From the NCBI GenBank assembly GCA_947625725.1, contig CANQPI010000020.1:1-34874 (forward strand): DNA of 34,874 bases. The letters run 5' to 3'. Under the pieces are notes generated by a model. It did not search any database. It was not told where the DNA came from and worked only from the letters and a program-made list of their open reading frames with translations. Positions 22,685-29,643 of this stretch are shown piece after piece. The first letter of the stretch is position 1, and the number at the start of each line of letters is the position of its first letter. Source of the DNA: an uncultured Clostridia bacterium (GTDB lineage: Bacteria; Bacillota; Clostridia; Christensenellales; CAG-314). The translations under genes and the position numbers were made by a program.

Positions 22685-24754
22685 TTACACGCGCCAATTG
22701 TCGGGGAATTTGGTGCTGTTTTGAAACCACGAAGTAGTTTTGAACCAATTTGTTTCTTTGAGTTTGAGATTGTTGTTGGAGAAATACATGGTGATCTGCT
22801 CATCTGTGCAAGCAAACACTATATTGCCGTTTGCGGGTCTGCACGTTGAGGAAGAATCCTTTGAGAAGTTGGTGCCGTCCGTTGTGCAATACACTCTGTC
22901 GGTGTAGCGAGCCACGCGTTCCACAAACGGAAGCGCGGGGAAAGAACTTGTGGTCATTTGTCCCTGTGTGTACTCCGTTGTACCCATGCACGTGCAGATA
23001 CACACCGTTTCAGGCTGAATTTCGCGCAACAAAGCCTCGTTGCCCGCCGTATACGAGCCGTGATGTCCGCCCTTCCACAATTGCACTTTGGGCAAATCGT
23101 TGAGCGCGGCCAGCGACTCCTCGCCGTTGTCCTCCAAGTCCCCCGTAAACAGGTAATTGTTGTCGCCTTGTTTGATCATCAAGCAAACGGAGTAGTTGTT
23201 TTCGTTGCTCGTTTTTTCGTGGTAGTAGCGTTGATCGAGTATTTCCATTGTGATTCCGTCGGCAAGCGGATATTCTTTCCGCCCGCCGTTGGTGTTGTCT
23301 ACGCAATCTTTTGCCGTTATCACGTTGACGCCTTGATTTTTGAGCGCGTTCAACTTGTCGGTAAAGTATCCCGCTATCTTGGAAGTCGTATTTTTGCCCG
23401 CGTAGGTGATGATGTTGTCCACTTCGAATCTATCCAACACGCCGCCGCCGTTGCTGCTATTTTTGACAAATCCCTCGATATGGTCTTGGTGCGCGTGGGT
23501 CGCCACGACGTACTCCAACTTGCCGTCGGTGCAGTACTGTTTGACGTATTTTTCGATAGTCGCCGCGCTGTCGTAACGAGAGCCTGCGTCTATGAGTATA
23601 TCGGTATCCCCCGCCTTGACGTACACGCTGTCGCCCGTGAATTTGTTTCCCAACATCAAAAAGTGAATGGATAACGCCTCGTCCTTGATGACGTTAACGT
23701 CGTACTTGTCCTCGGTAGGACCAAACGACTTCACTACCGCCACATTAACGGTAGTTTGCACGGTTATGTCCCCCTCCGTGTAGGAAATATTCCACACCTT
23801 GCTCCCCGTCGAAGTGCTGTCTATCGACCCGACGTTGAAGCCGTCAACGGGCTTGGACGAGCCGTCGGAGTAGTTTGCCGTTACGGTAAGGTCGTCGGGA
23901 GAGGGCTGTTTGCCCAATAGCACCGCGCCGCCGTCGTACTGCGCGGTTATACTCAGCAATCTTGGCGCGACCACGGTAACGGTTATTTGCGTTGTTTTGG
24001 TGATACCGCCGAAGGTGTAAATTACGGAAACGTCCGTTTCGCCCGTTTGCGACAAAGTCGTCGGTTGCAACTCGAAGTCGGTAACTTCGACGTCGGTTCC
24101 GTCCTCGAAAAAGGCGGTCACTTTGACGTCCGACTTGTCAACGGAGTCGCCGACGAAAATTTCGCCCCCGAGATAAATTGCCTCAATCGACGTGAGCGTG
24201 CGTACCACGTTTACCTCAAAGGTATCCGTTTGCGTAACGCCGTTGTCCGTGAAAGTCACTGTGACGATACAGCTGTTTCGGGGCGTGGAAGCGTCGAGTT
24301 CGCTCATAGTCCACTCGCTGACGGTACGGGACTTGCCGTTGGAGTAGGTTGCCGTAACGGTCACTTTCGTTTGGTCTATCTCGCCACCGACGTGAATGTC
24401 GCCGCCCGTGTAGACCGCCTTTATGCCCGTCAAAACGGGAGCGACCACTTCTACGGTAAACGTAGCGGAAAGAGTCTTGTCGCCGCTGACATAACTAACG
24501 GTGACGGTTTTGACTCCCGCGGCGGAACTGTCAAAGTCGCCTATCGTGTAACTGTCGCGAGAAAGTTTGTGCGAACCGAACCCGCCTATCAGGACCACAG
24601 TCAACTTGGATTCGTCGAGTTGGTCGCCCACAAACACTTCGCCGTCGTAGAAAGCCGTCAGTTCTTGGGAAAAATCGCACGCGCTCAACGCGAACGAAAC
24701 CGCCAGCACAAGGACAAATATCGCAATTAGTGCAAATGAGTTGCGTTTGTTCAT
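22685..24754 (-). CDS. Lipoprotein with four Ig-like repeats and a ComEC-like metallo-beta-lactamase domain
   Basis: This 689-aa protein starts with a lipoprotein signal (lipobox LSAC, Cys26). Four bacterial Ig-like (Big_3-like) repeats of about 77 residues follow, from about 31 to 340. Each opens with a pattern such as TAFYDGEVFVGDQLDES or IEAIYLGGEIFVGDSVDKS. The C-terminal half is a metallo-beta-lactamase domain with ATHAHQDHIEGF (HxHxDH), FTGDLEDNGEESL and GGHHGSYTAGN. The design suggests a hydrolase held off the membrane on an Ig stalk, possibly acting on extracellular nucleic acid or another phosphodiester. The substrate is inferred only from the fold. GGAG lies about 6 nt before the ATG. 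It is the first gene of the aro operon. Confidence 0.9.
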   Translation of the reverse strand: MNKRNSFALIAIFVLVLAVSFALSACDFSQELTAFYDGEVFVGDQLDESKLTVVLIGGFGSHKLSRDSYTIGDFDSSAAGVKTVTVSYVSGDKTLSATFTVEVVAPVLTGIKAVYTGGDIHVGGEIDQTKVTVTATYSNGKSRTVSEWTMSELDASTPRNSCIVTVTFTDNGVTQTDTFEVNVVRTLTSIEAIYLGGEIFVGDSVDKSDVKVTAFFEDGTDVEVTDFELQPTTLSQTGETDVSVIYTFGGITKTTQITVTVVAPRLLSITAQYDGGAVLLGKQPSPDDLTVTANYSDGSSKPVDGFNVGSIDSTSTGSKVWNISYTEGDITVQTTVNVAVVKSFGPTEDKYDVNVIKDEALSIHFLMLGNKFTGDSVYVKAGDTDILIDAGSRYDSAATIEKYVKQYCTDGKLEYVVATHAHQDHIEGFVKNSSNGGGVLDRFEVDNIITYAGKNTTSKIAGYFTDKLNALKNQGVNVITAKDCVDNTNGGRKEYPLADGITMEILDQRYYHEKTSNENNYSVCLMIKQGDNNYLFTGDLEDNGEESLAALNDLPKVQLWKGGHHGSYTAGNEALLREIQPETVCICTCMGTTEYTQGQMTTSSFPALPFVERVARYTDRVYCTTDGTNFSKDSSSTCRPANGNIVFACTDEQITMYFSNNNLKLKETNWFKTTSWFQNSTKFPDNWRV

Positions 24755-24866
24755 AACCTGCTCCGAATGTAATTTGCCGTCCCGTAGAGCCTCGCCCGTC
24801 CGTGACGAAAGGCGTTGCGCCGCTGTCGAAACCCGCGCAAACGCATATTGCTACTATACCAATATA

Positions 24867-24895
24867 ATTATACTACACCGCGCGTACCAATGCAA
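24867..24895 (-). promoter_or_regulatory. Sigma-A promoter of the MBL-aro operon
   Basis: On the minus strand, TTGCAT (24895-24890) and TATAAT (24872-24867) are separated by 17 bp. Transcription should start near 24860, leaving a leader of about 105 nt. That leader contains a hairpin (GCGTTTGCGC with GCGCAACGC). No T-box or other known riboswitch motif was recognised. Confidence 0.8.
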
Positions 24896-24910
24896 GCGCA
24901 AATTTTGCGC

Positions 24911-24940
24911 AAAAAAAGAAGCGGATCGAACGTCCGCTCC
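24911..24940 (-). terminator. Terminator after reverse rubrerythrin
   Basis: On the minus strand, AGCGGA (24938-24933) pairs with TCCGCT (24925-24920) and is followed by TCTTTTTTT. Confidence 0.85.
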
Positions 24941-24957
24941 TTGTCTGAAACTTTGCT

Positions 24958-25500
24958 TTACTTTTTGAAATACCTGTTGTACAAACCCAAAAACGCCTTG
25001 CCGTGACGCGCTTCGTCGCGAGCCATCTCGTGAACGGTGTCGTGTATCGCGTCCAGACCGAGTTCCTTGGCGCGTTTGGCAAGTTGCGTTTTGCCCAGCG
25101 TTGCGCCGTTTTCCGCCTCGATACGCATTTTGAGGTTTTGGGCGGTGCTGTCGGTAACAACTTCGCCGAGAAGTTCCGCAAACTTGGCGGCATGCTCAGC
25201 CTCCTCGTAAGCGGCTTTTTCCCAATACAGACCGATTTCGGGGTAGCCCTCGCGGAACGCCACGCGGCTCATTGCCAGATACATACCCACTTCGCTGCAC
25301 TCGCCGTTGAAGTTCATTCTGAGATCGTCGATTATGTCTTGGGGAACGCCCTGCGCCACTCCCACCACGTGTTCGGAAGCCCAGGTCATTTCGCTATCCT
25401 GCGCGACAAACTTTTCCTTGGGGGCGCGGCATTGAGGACATCTTTCGGGAGGTTGGTCGCCTTCGTAAACGTAACCGCAAACAGAACATACAAATTTCAT
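24958..25500 (-). CDS. Reverse rubrerythrin (N-terminal rubredoxin domain, C-terminal di-iron domain)
   Basis: This 180-aa cytoplasmic protein reduces hydrogen peroxide in anaerobes. The domain order is that of reverse rubrerythrins. A rubredoxin-like iron site comes first (CSVCGY at Cys5 and Cys8, CPQC at Cys21 and Cys24). A ferritin-like four-helix domain follows, with the di-iron Glu and ExxH motifs [30 protein letters not shown] and [18 protein letters not shown] lies about 8 nt before the ATG. It follows the small rubredoxin gene by 58 bp and perR before that, which places it in a PerR-linked peroxide-defence cluster. Confidence 0.95.
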   Translation of the reverse strand: MKFVCSVCGYVYEGDQPPERCPQCRAPKEKFVAQDSEMTWASEHVVGVAQGVPQDIIDDLRMNFNGECSEVGMYLAMSRVAFREGYPEIGLYWEKAAYEEAEHAAKFAELLGEVVTDSTAQNLKMRIEAENGATLGKTQLAKRAKELGLDAIHDTVHEMARDEARHGKAFLGLYNRYFKK

Positions 25501-25558
25501 AAAAATTCTCTCCTTTTATATTTGTAAATTTGTAACGCAATTACACTTGCGTAATATG

Positions 25559-25669
25559 TCAGTCTTCCTGCGCGACAAATTCTTCGCTACCGACGCCGCA
25601 GAGAGGACAATTTTCGGGCGGGGTGTCGCCTTCGTGAACGTAACCGCAAACTTTGCAAATCCATTTCAT
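25559..25669 (-). CDS. Minimal rubredoxin-like protein, 36 aa
   Basis: This very short gene encodes MKWICKVCGYVHEGDTPPEN followed by CPLCGVGSEEFVAQED. Both CxxC iron ligand pairs are present (CKVC and CPLC), and the segment closely resembles the rubredoxin domain of the reverse rubrerythrin next to it. AAAAGGAG lies about 8 nt upstream. The ATG overlaps the perR stop by 4 bp (ATGA), so it is translationally coupled to perR. It is likely an electron carrier for the rubrerythrin. At 36 residues it lacks the C-terminal part of ordinary rubredoxins (about 52 aa). Confidence 0.88.
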   Translation of the reverse strand: MKWICKVCGYVHEGDTPPENCPLCGVGSEEFVAQED

Positions 25670-26055
25670 TGTTGTATCTCCTTTTTATTTTGTTCGATTG
25701 GGGCGCGACATTCGTCGCAAATTCCGTACAGCGTAACCTCGGAGTAAAACACGTTGTCCAAGCGGCAACTGACGTTACATTTGCCCGCGTCCACGTCGGT
25801 GATCGCGCCGCACTTGATGCAAACAAAGTGAGCATGGGGTTGGATTTGAGCGTCAAACCGTTCCGAGCCGCATTCGCAACTGACGCGCTTGATCCGCCCT
25901 GCCGCCGCAAGTTCGTTAAGATTGCGGTAGACCGTGCCCAAACTGATGTTGGGAATGATCTTGCGCGTTTGATTGTAGATCCAAGCCACATCGGGGTGCG
26001 TATCCGTCGATCGCAGAACTTCGTAGACTGCCTCGCGCTGTTTGGAAAATCTCAT
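25666..26055 (-). CDS. perR: Peroxide-sensing Fur-family repressor PerR
   Basis: This 129-aa protein is a Fur-family winged-helix repressor. The regulatory metal ligands fall exactly at PerR spacing: H20, D68, H74, H76 and D87. The spacings of 48, 6, 2 and 11 residues match H37, D85, H91, H93 and D104 of Bacillus subtilis PerR. An Asp rather than Glu at the last position supports PerR over Fur. Structural zinc Cys pairs are CIKC and CDEC. The helix-turn-helix region is ISLGTVYRNLNELAAAG. The ATG at 26055 fits the family; no Shine-Dalgarno precedes it, and the -10 box ends 6 nt before it, so the mRNA looks leaderless. It controls the coupled rubredoxin and rubrerythrin by inference. Confidence 0.92.
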   Translation of the reverse strand: MRFSKQREAVYEVLRSTDTHPDVAWIYNQTRKIIPNISLGTVYRNLNELAAAGRIKRVSCECGSERFDAQIQPHAHFVCIKCGAITDVDAGKCNVSCRLDNVFYSEVTLYGICDECRAPIEQNKKEIQQ

Positions 26056-26060
26056 ACGCA

Positions 26061-26079
26061 AATAATAACATTTATTGTT
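26061..26079. promoter_or_regulatory. PerR-box-like palindrome over the perR -10 box
   Basis: AATAATAACATTTATTGTT is a 19-bp inverted repeat around 26070 with one mismatched pair (core AATAA-CAT-TTATT, 26064-26076). It resembles the A/T-rich PerR/Fur box and covers the perR -10 (26062-26067) and part of the spacer, a position suited to autorepression. Confidence 0.55.
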
Positions 26080-26090
26080 TGTTTTGTAAA
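26062..26090 (-). promoter_or_regulatory. Sigma-A promoter of perR (leaderless)
   Basis: On the minus strand, TTTACA (26090-26085) and TATTAT (26067-26062) are separated by 17 bp. Only 6 bp lie between the -10 box and the perR ATG, so transcription should begin at or next to the ATG. Confidence 0.7.
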
Positions 26091-26117
26091 TAGGTTGAAA
26101 ATAATTTTTGAAAAAAC

Positions 26118-26146
26118 TTGCAAAAATTCCATGCAAAGTATAAAAT
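26118..26146 (+). promoter_or_regulatory. Sigma-A promoter of the TtcA-family gene (leaderless)
   Basis: TTGCAA (26118-26123) and TAAAAT (26141-26146) are separated by 17 bp, with 6 bp from the -10 box to the ATG at 26153. It is back-to-back with the perR promoter. Confidence 0.7.
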
Positions 26147-26152
26147 TGTCTT

Positions 26153-26878
26153 ATGGAACTAAACAAGTTGCTTTCTCCATTCAGACGGGCGATCAACGAC
26201 TACAAAATGATCTCGCCCAACGACAAGGTCGCCGTGGGCGTATCGGGCGGCAAGGACAGCCTTGCGTTGCTTACGCTGTTGGCTGCCTACCGCAAGTACT
26301 TCGGTATCCCCTTCGATTTGCTGGCGGTAACGGTGGATATGGGATTTTGCGAGGACGCATACCTGCCCGTCGCCGATTACTGCAAACAACTCGACGTGGA
26401 GTACAGCGTTGTCAAAACGGATATTGCGCAAATAATTTTCGACATACGCAAAGAAAGCAACCCTTGCAGTTTGTGCGCAAAAATGCGGCGCGGCGCGCTC
26501 AACGGCGAAATAACCAAACGGGGCTTTTACAAATTGGCGCTCGGACACCACCGCGACGACGTTGTGGAAACGTTTTTGCTCAGTTTGTTTTACGAGGGCA
26601 GGCTGAACACCTTTCAACCCGTATCGTACATGTCGCGAAGCGGCGTAACTCTCATACGTCCGCTTGTGTACATTGCGGAACGGGACTTGACGGGTTTTGC
26701 CAAGGAACTGCCCGTAGTCAACAACCCTTGCCCCGCAAACCACCACACCGAGCGCGAAAGCATGAAGCAACTTGTACGAGAACTGTCGCAAAAGTACCCC
26801 GACATTGAAAAGAAATTCGCCAACGCGATAATGCACCCCGAGCGGTACAACCTGTGGACAAAAATTACAGAGGACTGA
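26153..26878 (+). CDS. ttcA: TtcA-family PP-loop tRNA thiolation protein
   Basis: This 241-aa protein belongs to the TtcA/TilS-like PP-loop ATPases; TtcA makes 2-thiocytidine at tRNA position 32. The PP-loop VGVSGGKDS (residues 28-36) and the iron-sulfur-associated pair NPCSLCAKMRRG are present, followed by LALGHHRDDVVETFL. The second CxxC of canonical TtcA is replaced by NPCPANHHTERESMK with a single Cys, as in shorter Clostridial relatives, so the exact product is uncertain. There is no Shine-Dalgarno, and the ATG lies 6 bp after the -10 box, which suggests a leaderless mRNA. The stop is 2 bp before the next gene. Confidence 0.85.
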   Translation: MELNKLLSPFRRAINDYKMISPNDKVAVGVSGGKDSLALLTLLAAYRKYFGIPFDLLAVTVDMGFCEDAYLPVADYCKQLDVEYSVVKTDIAQIIFDIRKESNPCSLCAKMRRGALNGEITKRGFYKLALGHHRDDVVETFLLSLFYEGRLNTFQPVSYMSRSGVTLIRPLVYIAERDLTGFAKELPVVNNPCPANHHTERESMKQLVRELSQKYPDIEKKFANAIMHPERYNLWTKITED

Positions 26879-26880
26879 CA

Positions 26881-27942
26881 ATGAAAAACAAAGAAAAACT
26901 GCCCGTCGAAACGGTAGCGGCAACCCCCGCCGACGACACAACCACCAACGTCAAAACCGACATACACGGCGGCAAAATGACGATTACGGAATACGAACAA
27001 AAGTACACTCGCCGCCAAAACGCGCGCGGCGCAAGATTTCTGCTTTGGATGACCGCCAGCCTGATAGGCATTGCGCTGTTTGCGTGTTTGTTCTTTGTGA
27101 CGTTGCGCGTGTACGAACTGAACGAATATGCGGGATACGCGGCGATAGGAGTAAGTGTCGTTTTGTACATACTTGTCTTTGTCGTGCCGCTGGCAAAGAT
27201 CGTGCAACTGCGCGCATTCGAAACGAACGTCAACGTGTACACCGCTTCGGCGGCGAAACGTCACAACAAAAAGTTACGGCACGACATTGCGGAAAAGATA
27301 ATCGACATCACTTCCAAGGTGGACGGCGTGGGTTGGTACGACAGCGACGTCGTGGGAAAAATGGCTATCGCGCTCAAAGCGGGCAACGAGGAGGACCTCA
27401 AACAGGCAATGAGTACGCTGTACGAGGGTTCGGTCAAAAAATCCGCTCGGGCGATAACGCACCGCATTGCGCTAAAATGCGGTTGGCTGACCGCGCTGTC
27501 ACAGGACAACAAACTCGACACCGCCATTGTGGTGATGCTCAATTTGCAAATGGTAAAGGACATAATGTTTTTGTACGGATTTCGTCCGTCGGACGCGCGC
27601 CTCGTCAAGATTTTCGCCACGATACTCCAAAACGCGATAGTCGCCTACGGAGTGGGATCCGCGGCGATCGGCGGCAAAGCGGTAAGCGCGGTATTCAAGC
27701 GAGTGCCCGTTCTCGGCGACATTGTGGGCACGCTCATAGATTCGTCCGTACACGGGCTTGTCAACGGCATAATGGCGGAGATAATCGGCAGACAAACGGT
27801 GCGTTATCTCATCACCGAGTACCACCTGCAAGAAGTGTTGGATAGCGTCGATCTGGCGCAGAGCGAAGAAGAATTTGTCAAAGATTGCGCCGAGTTGGAA
27901 AGCGAACTGCGCAAGAAAAAACCCGCAAAAGCCGCCGTTTAG
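26881..27942 (+). CDS. DUF697/YcjF-like membrane protein
   Basis: This 353-aa protein has a charged N-terminal region, then two transmembrane helices at about residues 45-70 and 78-102. A cytoplasmic region follows that resembles the DUF697/YcjF family: TALSQDNKLDTAIVVMLNLQ, MVKDIMFLYGFRPSDARLVK and a Gly/Ala-rich helical hairpin (YGVGSAAIGGKAVSA). Relatives occur as accessory membrane proteins of GTPase-like partners; none is encoded here. The function is unknown. GAGG precedes the ATG at 26881, two bases after the ttcA stop, so the two are co-transcribed. The C terminus is Lys-rich (RKKKPAKAAV). Confidence 0.8.
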   Translation: MKNKEKLPVETVAATPADDTTTNVKTDIHGGKMTITEYEQKYTRRQNARGARFLLWMTASLIGIALFACLFFVTLRVYELNEYAGYAAIGVSVVLYILVFVVPLAKIVQLRAFETNVNVYTASAAKRHNKKLRHDIAEKIIDITSKVDGVGWYDSDVVGKMAIALKAGNEEDLKQAMSTLYEGSVKKSARAITHRIALKCGWLTALSQDNKLDTAIVVMLNLQMVKDIMFLYGFRPSDARLVKIFATILQNAIVAYGVGSAAIGGKAVSAVFKRVPVLGDIVGTLIDSSVHGLVNGIMAEIIGRQTVRYLITEYHLQEVLDSVDLAQSEEEFVKDCAELESELRKKKPAKAAV

Positions 27943-27976
27943 TTGCAAATCGGCGACCTGGGTCAAAATTTTTACA

Positions 27977-28012
27977 CAAAAAAACAACTTTGCGGGGCAA
28001 TTACCCCGCAAA
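27977..28012 (-). terminator. Terminator overlapping the spoIIID stop codon
   Basis: TTTGCGGGG (minus 28012-28004) pairs with CCCCGCAAA (27997-27989), with the spoIIID TAA in the loop and a run of T after the stem. It may also serve the converging DUF697 gene. Confidence 0.75.
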
Positions 28013-28249
28013 AAATTTTCTCTTGGTGGCTTCGCCGCCGCGCAGGTAACGCGAGTCCCAATTTTCGGCGAGGATCTGCGAGATAAGTTTGTACCGTTCG
28101 ACGTCCAACTGCGGCAAACGTTCGGCAAGATCCTTGTGCGCCGTGGATTTGCTCACGCAAAAAACGCGCGCGACCTCGCGTACGGTACACCTGTGCGCTA
28201 TGAGATAGTCGGCAATGTCCGCAACTCTCTCCGCTATGTAATCTTTCAT
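28001..28249 (-). CDS. spoIIID: Sporulation transcriptional regulator SpoIIID
   Basis: This 82-aa DNA-binding protein acts in the mother cell during endospore formation, modulating sigma-E and sigma-K genes. The match to SpoIIID is direct: the N terminus MKDYIAERVADIADYLI, the helix-turn-helix CTVREVARVFCVSKSTAHKDL with ERLPQ after it, and the C-terminal basic motif YLRGGEATKRKF. The length agrees with the family (about 80-93 aa). The ATG at 28249 has GGAG about 7 nt upstream. It is monocistronic, between a terminator and a sigma-E-like promoter. Its presence indicates that the organism, or a recent ancestor, sporulates. Confidence 0.97.
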   Translation of the reverse strand: MKDYIAERVADIADYLIAHRCTVREVARVFCVSKSTAHKDLAERLPQLDVERYKLISQILAENWDSRYLRGGEATKRKFFAG

Positions 28250-28273
28250 CACCAACTCCGACGTTTTTGCTAT

Positions 28274-28302
28274 ATCAAATGCGCCGTTTCGACAAATTAT
28301 GA
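28274..28302 (-). promoter_or_regulatory. Sigma-E-like promoter of spoIIID
   Basis: On the minus strand, TCATAAT (28302-28296) is separated by 14 bp from CATTTGAT (28281-28274). This resembles the sigma-E pattern (TCATATT, then about 14 bp, then CATACAAT), and spoIIID is a sigma-E gene in Bacillus. No good sigma-A pair was seen here. Confidence 0.55.
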
Positions 28303-28333
28303 CAAAAAAACGACTTCTGCAAGTCGTTTTTTT
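28303..28333. terminator. Bidirectional terminator
   Basis: ACGACTT (28310-28316) pairs with AAGTCGT (28321-28327), flanked by A7 and T7 runs, so it can work on both strands. It isolates spoIIID from minus-strand transcription of the DUF2804 gene. The 28334-28479 interval holds no gene that I can support. Confidence 0.85.
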
Positions 28334-28479
28334 CAATAGTTCAAACTTCGTTACATAACCCGCCCGACCTTGTCTGGTAGGCGCGCGGGGCTAACAATAC
28401 CACTATGTTTTGATTGGCTTTACGCACCACACCCACTTTCGTCGGGGAAACTATTTATTCGCCGGCAATCTCATCTCAA

Positions 28480-28639
28480 AACAAGTTGTCCAATCAAAGT
28501 CCCGTCCTTTTTCACGCGAGCGCGAGGGTGTCCCCTGCAAAATAATCTGCAATGAGCGCCGCACACAAGTGGAAAAATGTCTTTGCCAAATCGTGTGCGG
28601 CGCGAACGAAGCCTTTTTGCAGGGGATACCCGAGCGCCC
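28480..28639. repeat. Dispersed palindromic repeat, copy 2 (near full length)
   Basis: This is a near-identical copy of the element at 109-260, with the same outer arms (CCCCTGCAAAA and its complement) and inner arms (GCGCCGCACAC and its complement). The outermost flanks differ from copy 1. The right end stops exactly at the TAG stop codon (28640-28642) of the DUF2804 gene, so the gene's 3' end and the repeat end coincide. Confidence 0.88.
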
Positions 28640-29641
28640 CTACCACCTGTTTACAGCATGTTCGCAAAACGCCACAAAGGGCGGTATTTGCAACTTGGTG
28701 CCGTCGTCCAACACAACGTAACCGCTCCACTTGCCGAAAATCTGGTGGCAAGAGTTGTTTACCCACAAAACGTGCGTCCGCGTAAAATTGTCGAAAATCG
28801 GTTCAACGCGAAAAACAAACCGTCTGTCCTCGTCCACAAACCTGATTTCGTCGTCGTACTTGATTTCCTGCACTTCGCCCAACTTGTACAGTTTGTTGTC
28901 GTAGAAAAAGGCGTTTTCCGTTGCCTCCTCGGTGTCGCCGAAACCCCAACCTATGTTGAAACCAAAGTATTTGCCGTTGACGACGGTGCCGCCGTTGCCC
29001 CACGTCCATTTGTGACGGTAGGGCCACACGCCCCTGCCCCAATCCAGCAGACCGAAACCGTTGTTTATTTGATATGCCACTTCTCCAATGCGCACGTAGC
29101 CGTTGACGACAAAGCAATTCTCTTTGTAGTTGAGATACCACTGTTTGGCGTTGGAAAAAGGCGTTGCGATCACCATTTTTTCCTTGGATTTGCTAACGTT
29201 GCCGAGCATTATGTTCACTTCCGCCTTGACTCCGTAGTAGTCGTTTGCGGTAAAAGCAAGTCGGCGAAACTTGTCCGTCGTTTCAAACTGCACGTGCAAA
29301 TTGTGCGAAAAATACTGCAACGTATGCGCCACTTCGGGATTGGTGGGCATTTTGCGCCTGAAAAACGGATTGACGGCGCAAACTTTGTTCAGTTGATGTT
29401 TATCTCCCGTGGCCAGGTCCAAAAGCGTTGCCCCCGCTTGCATAGCGTAGGAAACATGCCCCAACGTCAGTTGCAGCACGTAACGCCCGTCAAAATGAAT
29501 TTGGTAAAAATCCCACTCTTTGAGGCGCGGCGTGCGGACGGACTTGTTGTTGTAGACAAAGTTCATGTGGCGCGAATAGCCTCGCGCTACAAGTTTGCCG
29601 TGATTGTCCAACAGTTGTTCGCTATGCAAAACTTCTTTCAT
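28640..29641 (-). CDS. DUF2804 family protein
   Basis: This 333-aa protein matches the DUF2804 family in general pattern: an N-terminal LLDNHGKLVARGYSRHMNF, a FYQIHFDGRYVLQLTLGH strand pair, FFRRKMPTNPEV, a WGRGVWPYRHKWTWGNGG block and NIGWGFGDTEEATENAFF. It is rich in aromatic residues and beta strands, without signal peptide or membrane helix. The function is unknown; lipocalin-like folds have been suggested for similar proteins, which I cannot confirm here. AAGGA lies about 7 nt before the ATG, and the start is 2 bp after the Bax-inhibitor stop, so the two are co-transcribed. The C terminus ends at repeat copy 2. Confidence 0.85.
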   Translation of the reverse strand: MKEVLHSEQLLDNHGKLVARGYSRHMNFVYNNKSVRTPRLKEWDFYQIHFDGRYVLQLTLGHVSYAMQAGATLLDLATGDKHQLNKVCAVNPFFRRKMPTNPEVAHTLQYFSHNLHVQFETTDKFRRLAFTANDYYGVKAEVNIMLGNVSKSKEKMVIATPFSNAKQWYLNYKENCFVVNGYVRIGEVAYQINNGFGLLDWGRGVWPYRHKWTWGNGGTVVNGKYFGFNIGWGFGDTEEATENAFFYDNKLYKLGEVQEIKYDDEIRFVDEDRRFVFRVEPIFDNFTRTHVLWVNNSCHQIFGKWSGYVVLDDGTKLQIPPFVAFCEHAVNRW

Positions 29642-29643
29642 AG

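Noticed and set aside
21436-24754. Competence protein ComEC
   Set aside because: Only the metallo-beta-lactamase part is present; the competence membrane domain is missing in both proteins and no ComEA- or ComF-like gene is nearby.
24755-24860. T-box or tryptophan-type riboswitch before the aro operon
   Set aside because: The leader has one ordinary hairpin, but no T-box antiterminator core, no specifier loop and no terminator before the ATG.
28512-28766. Short ORF across repeat copy 2, similar to one across copy 4
   Set aside because: The similarity of the peptides comes from the shared DNA repeat. There is no ribosome-binding site, and the frame overlaps the end of the DUF2804 gene.
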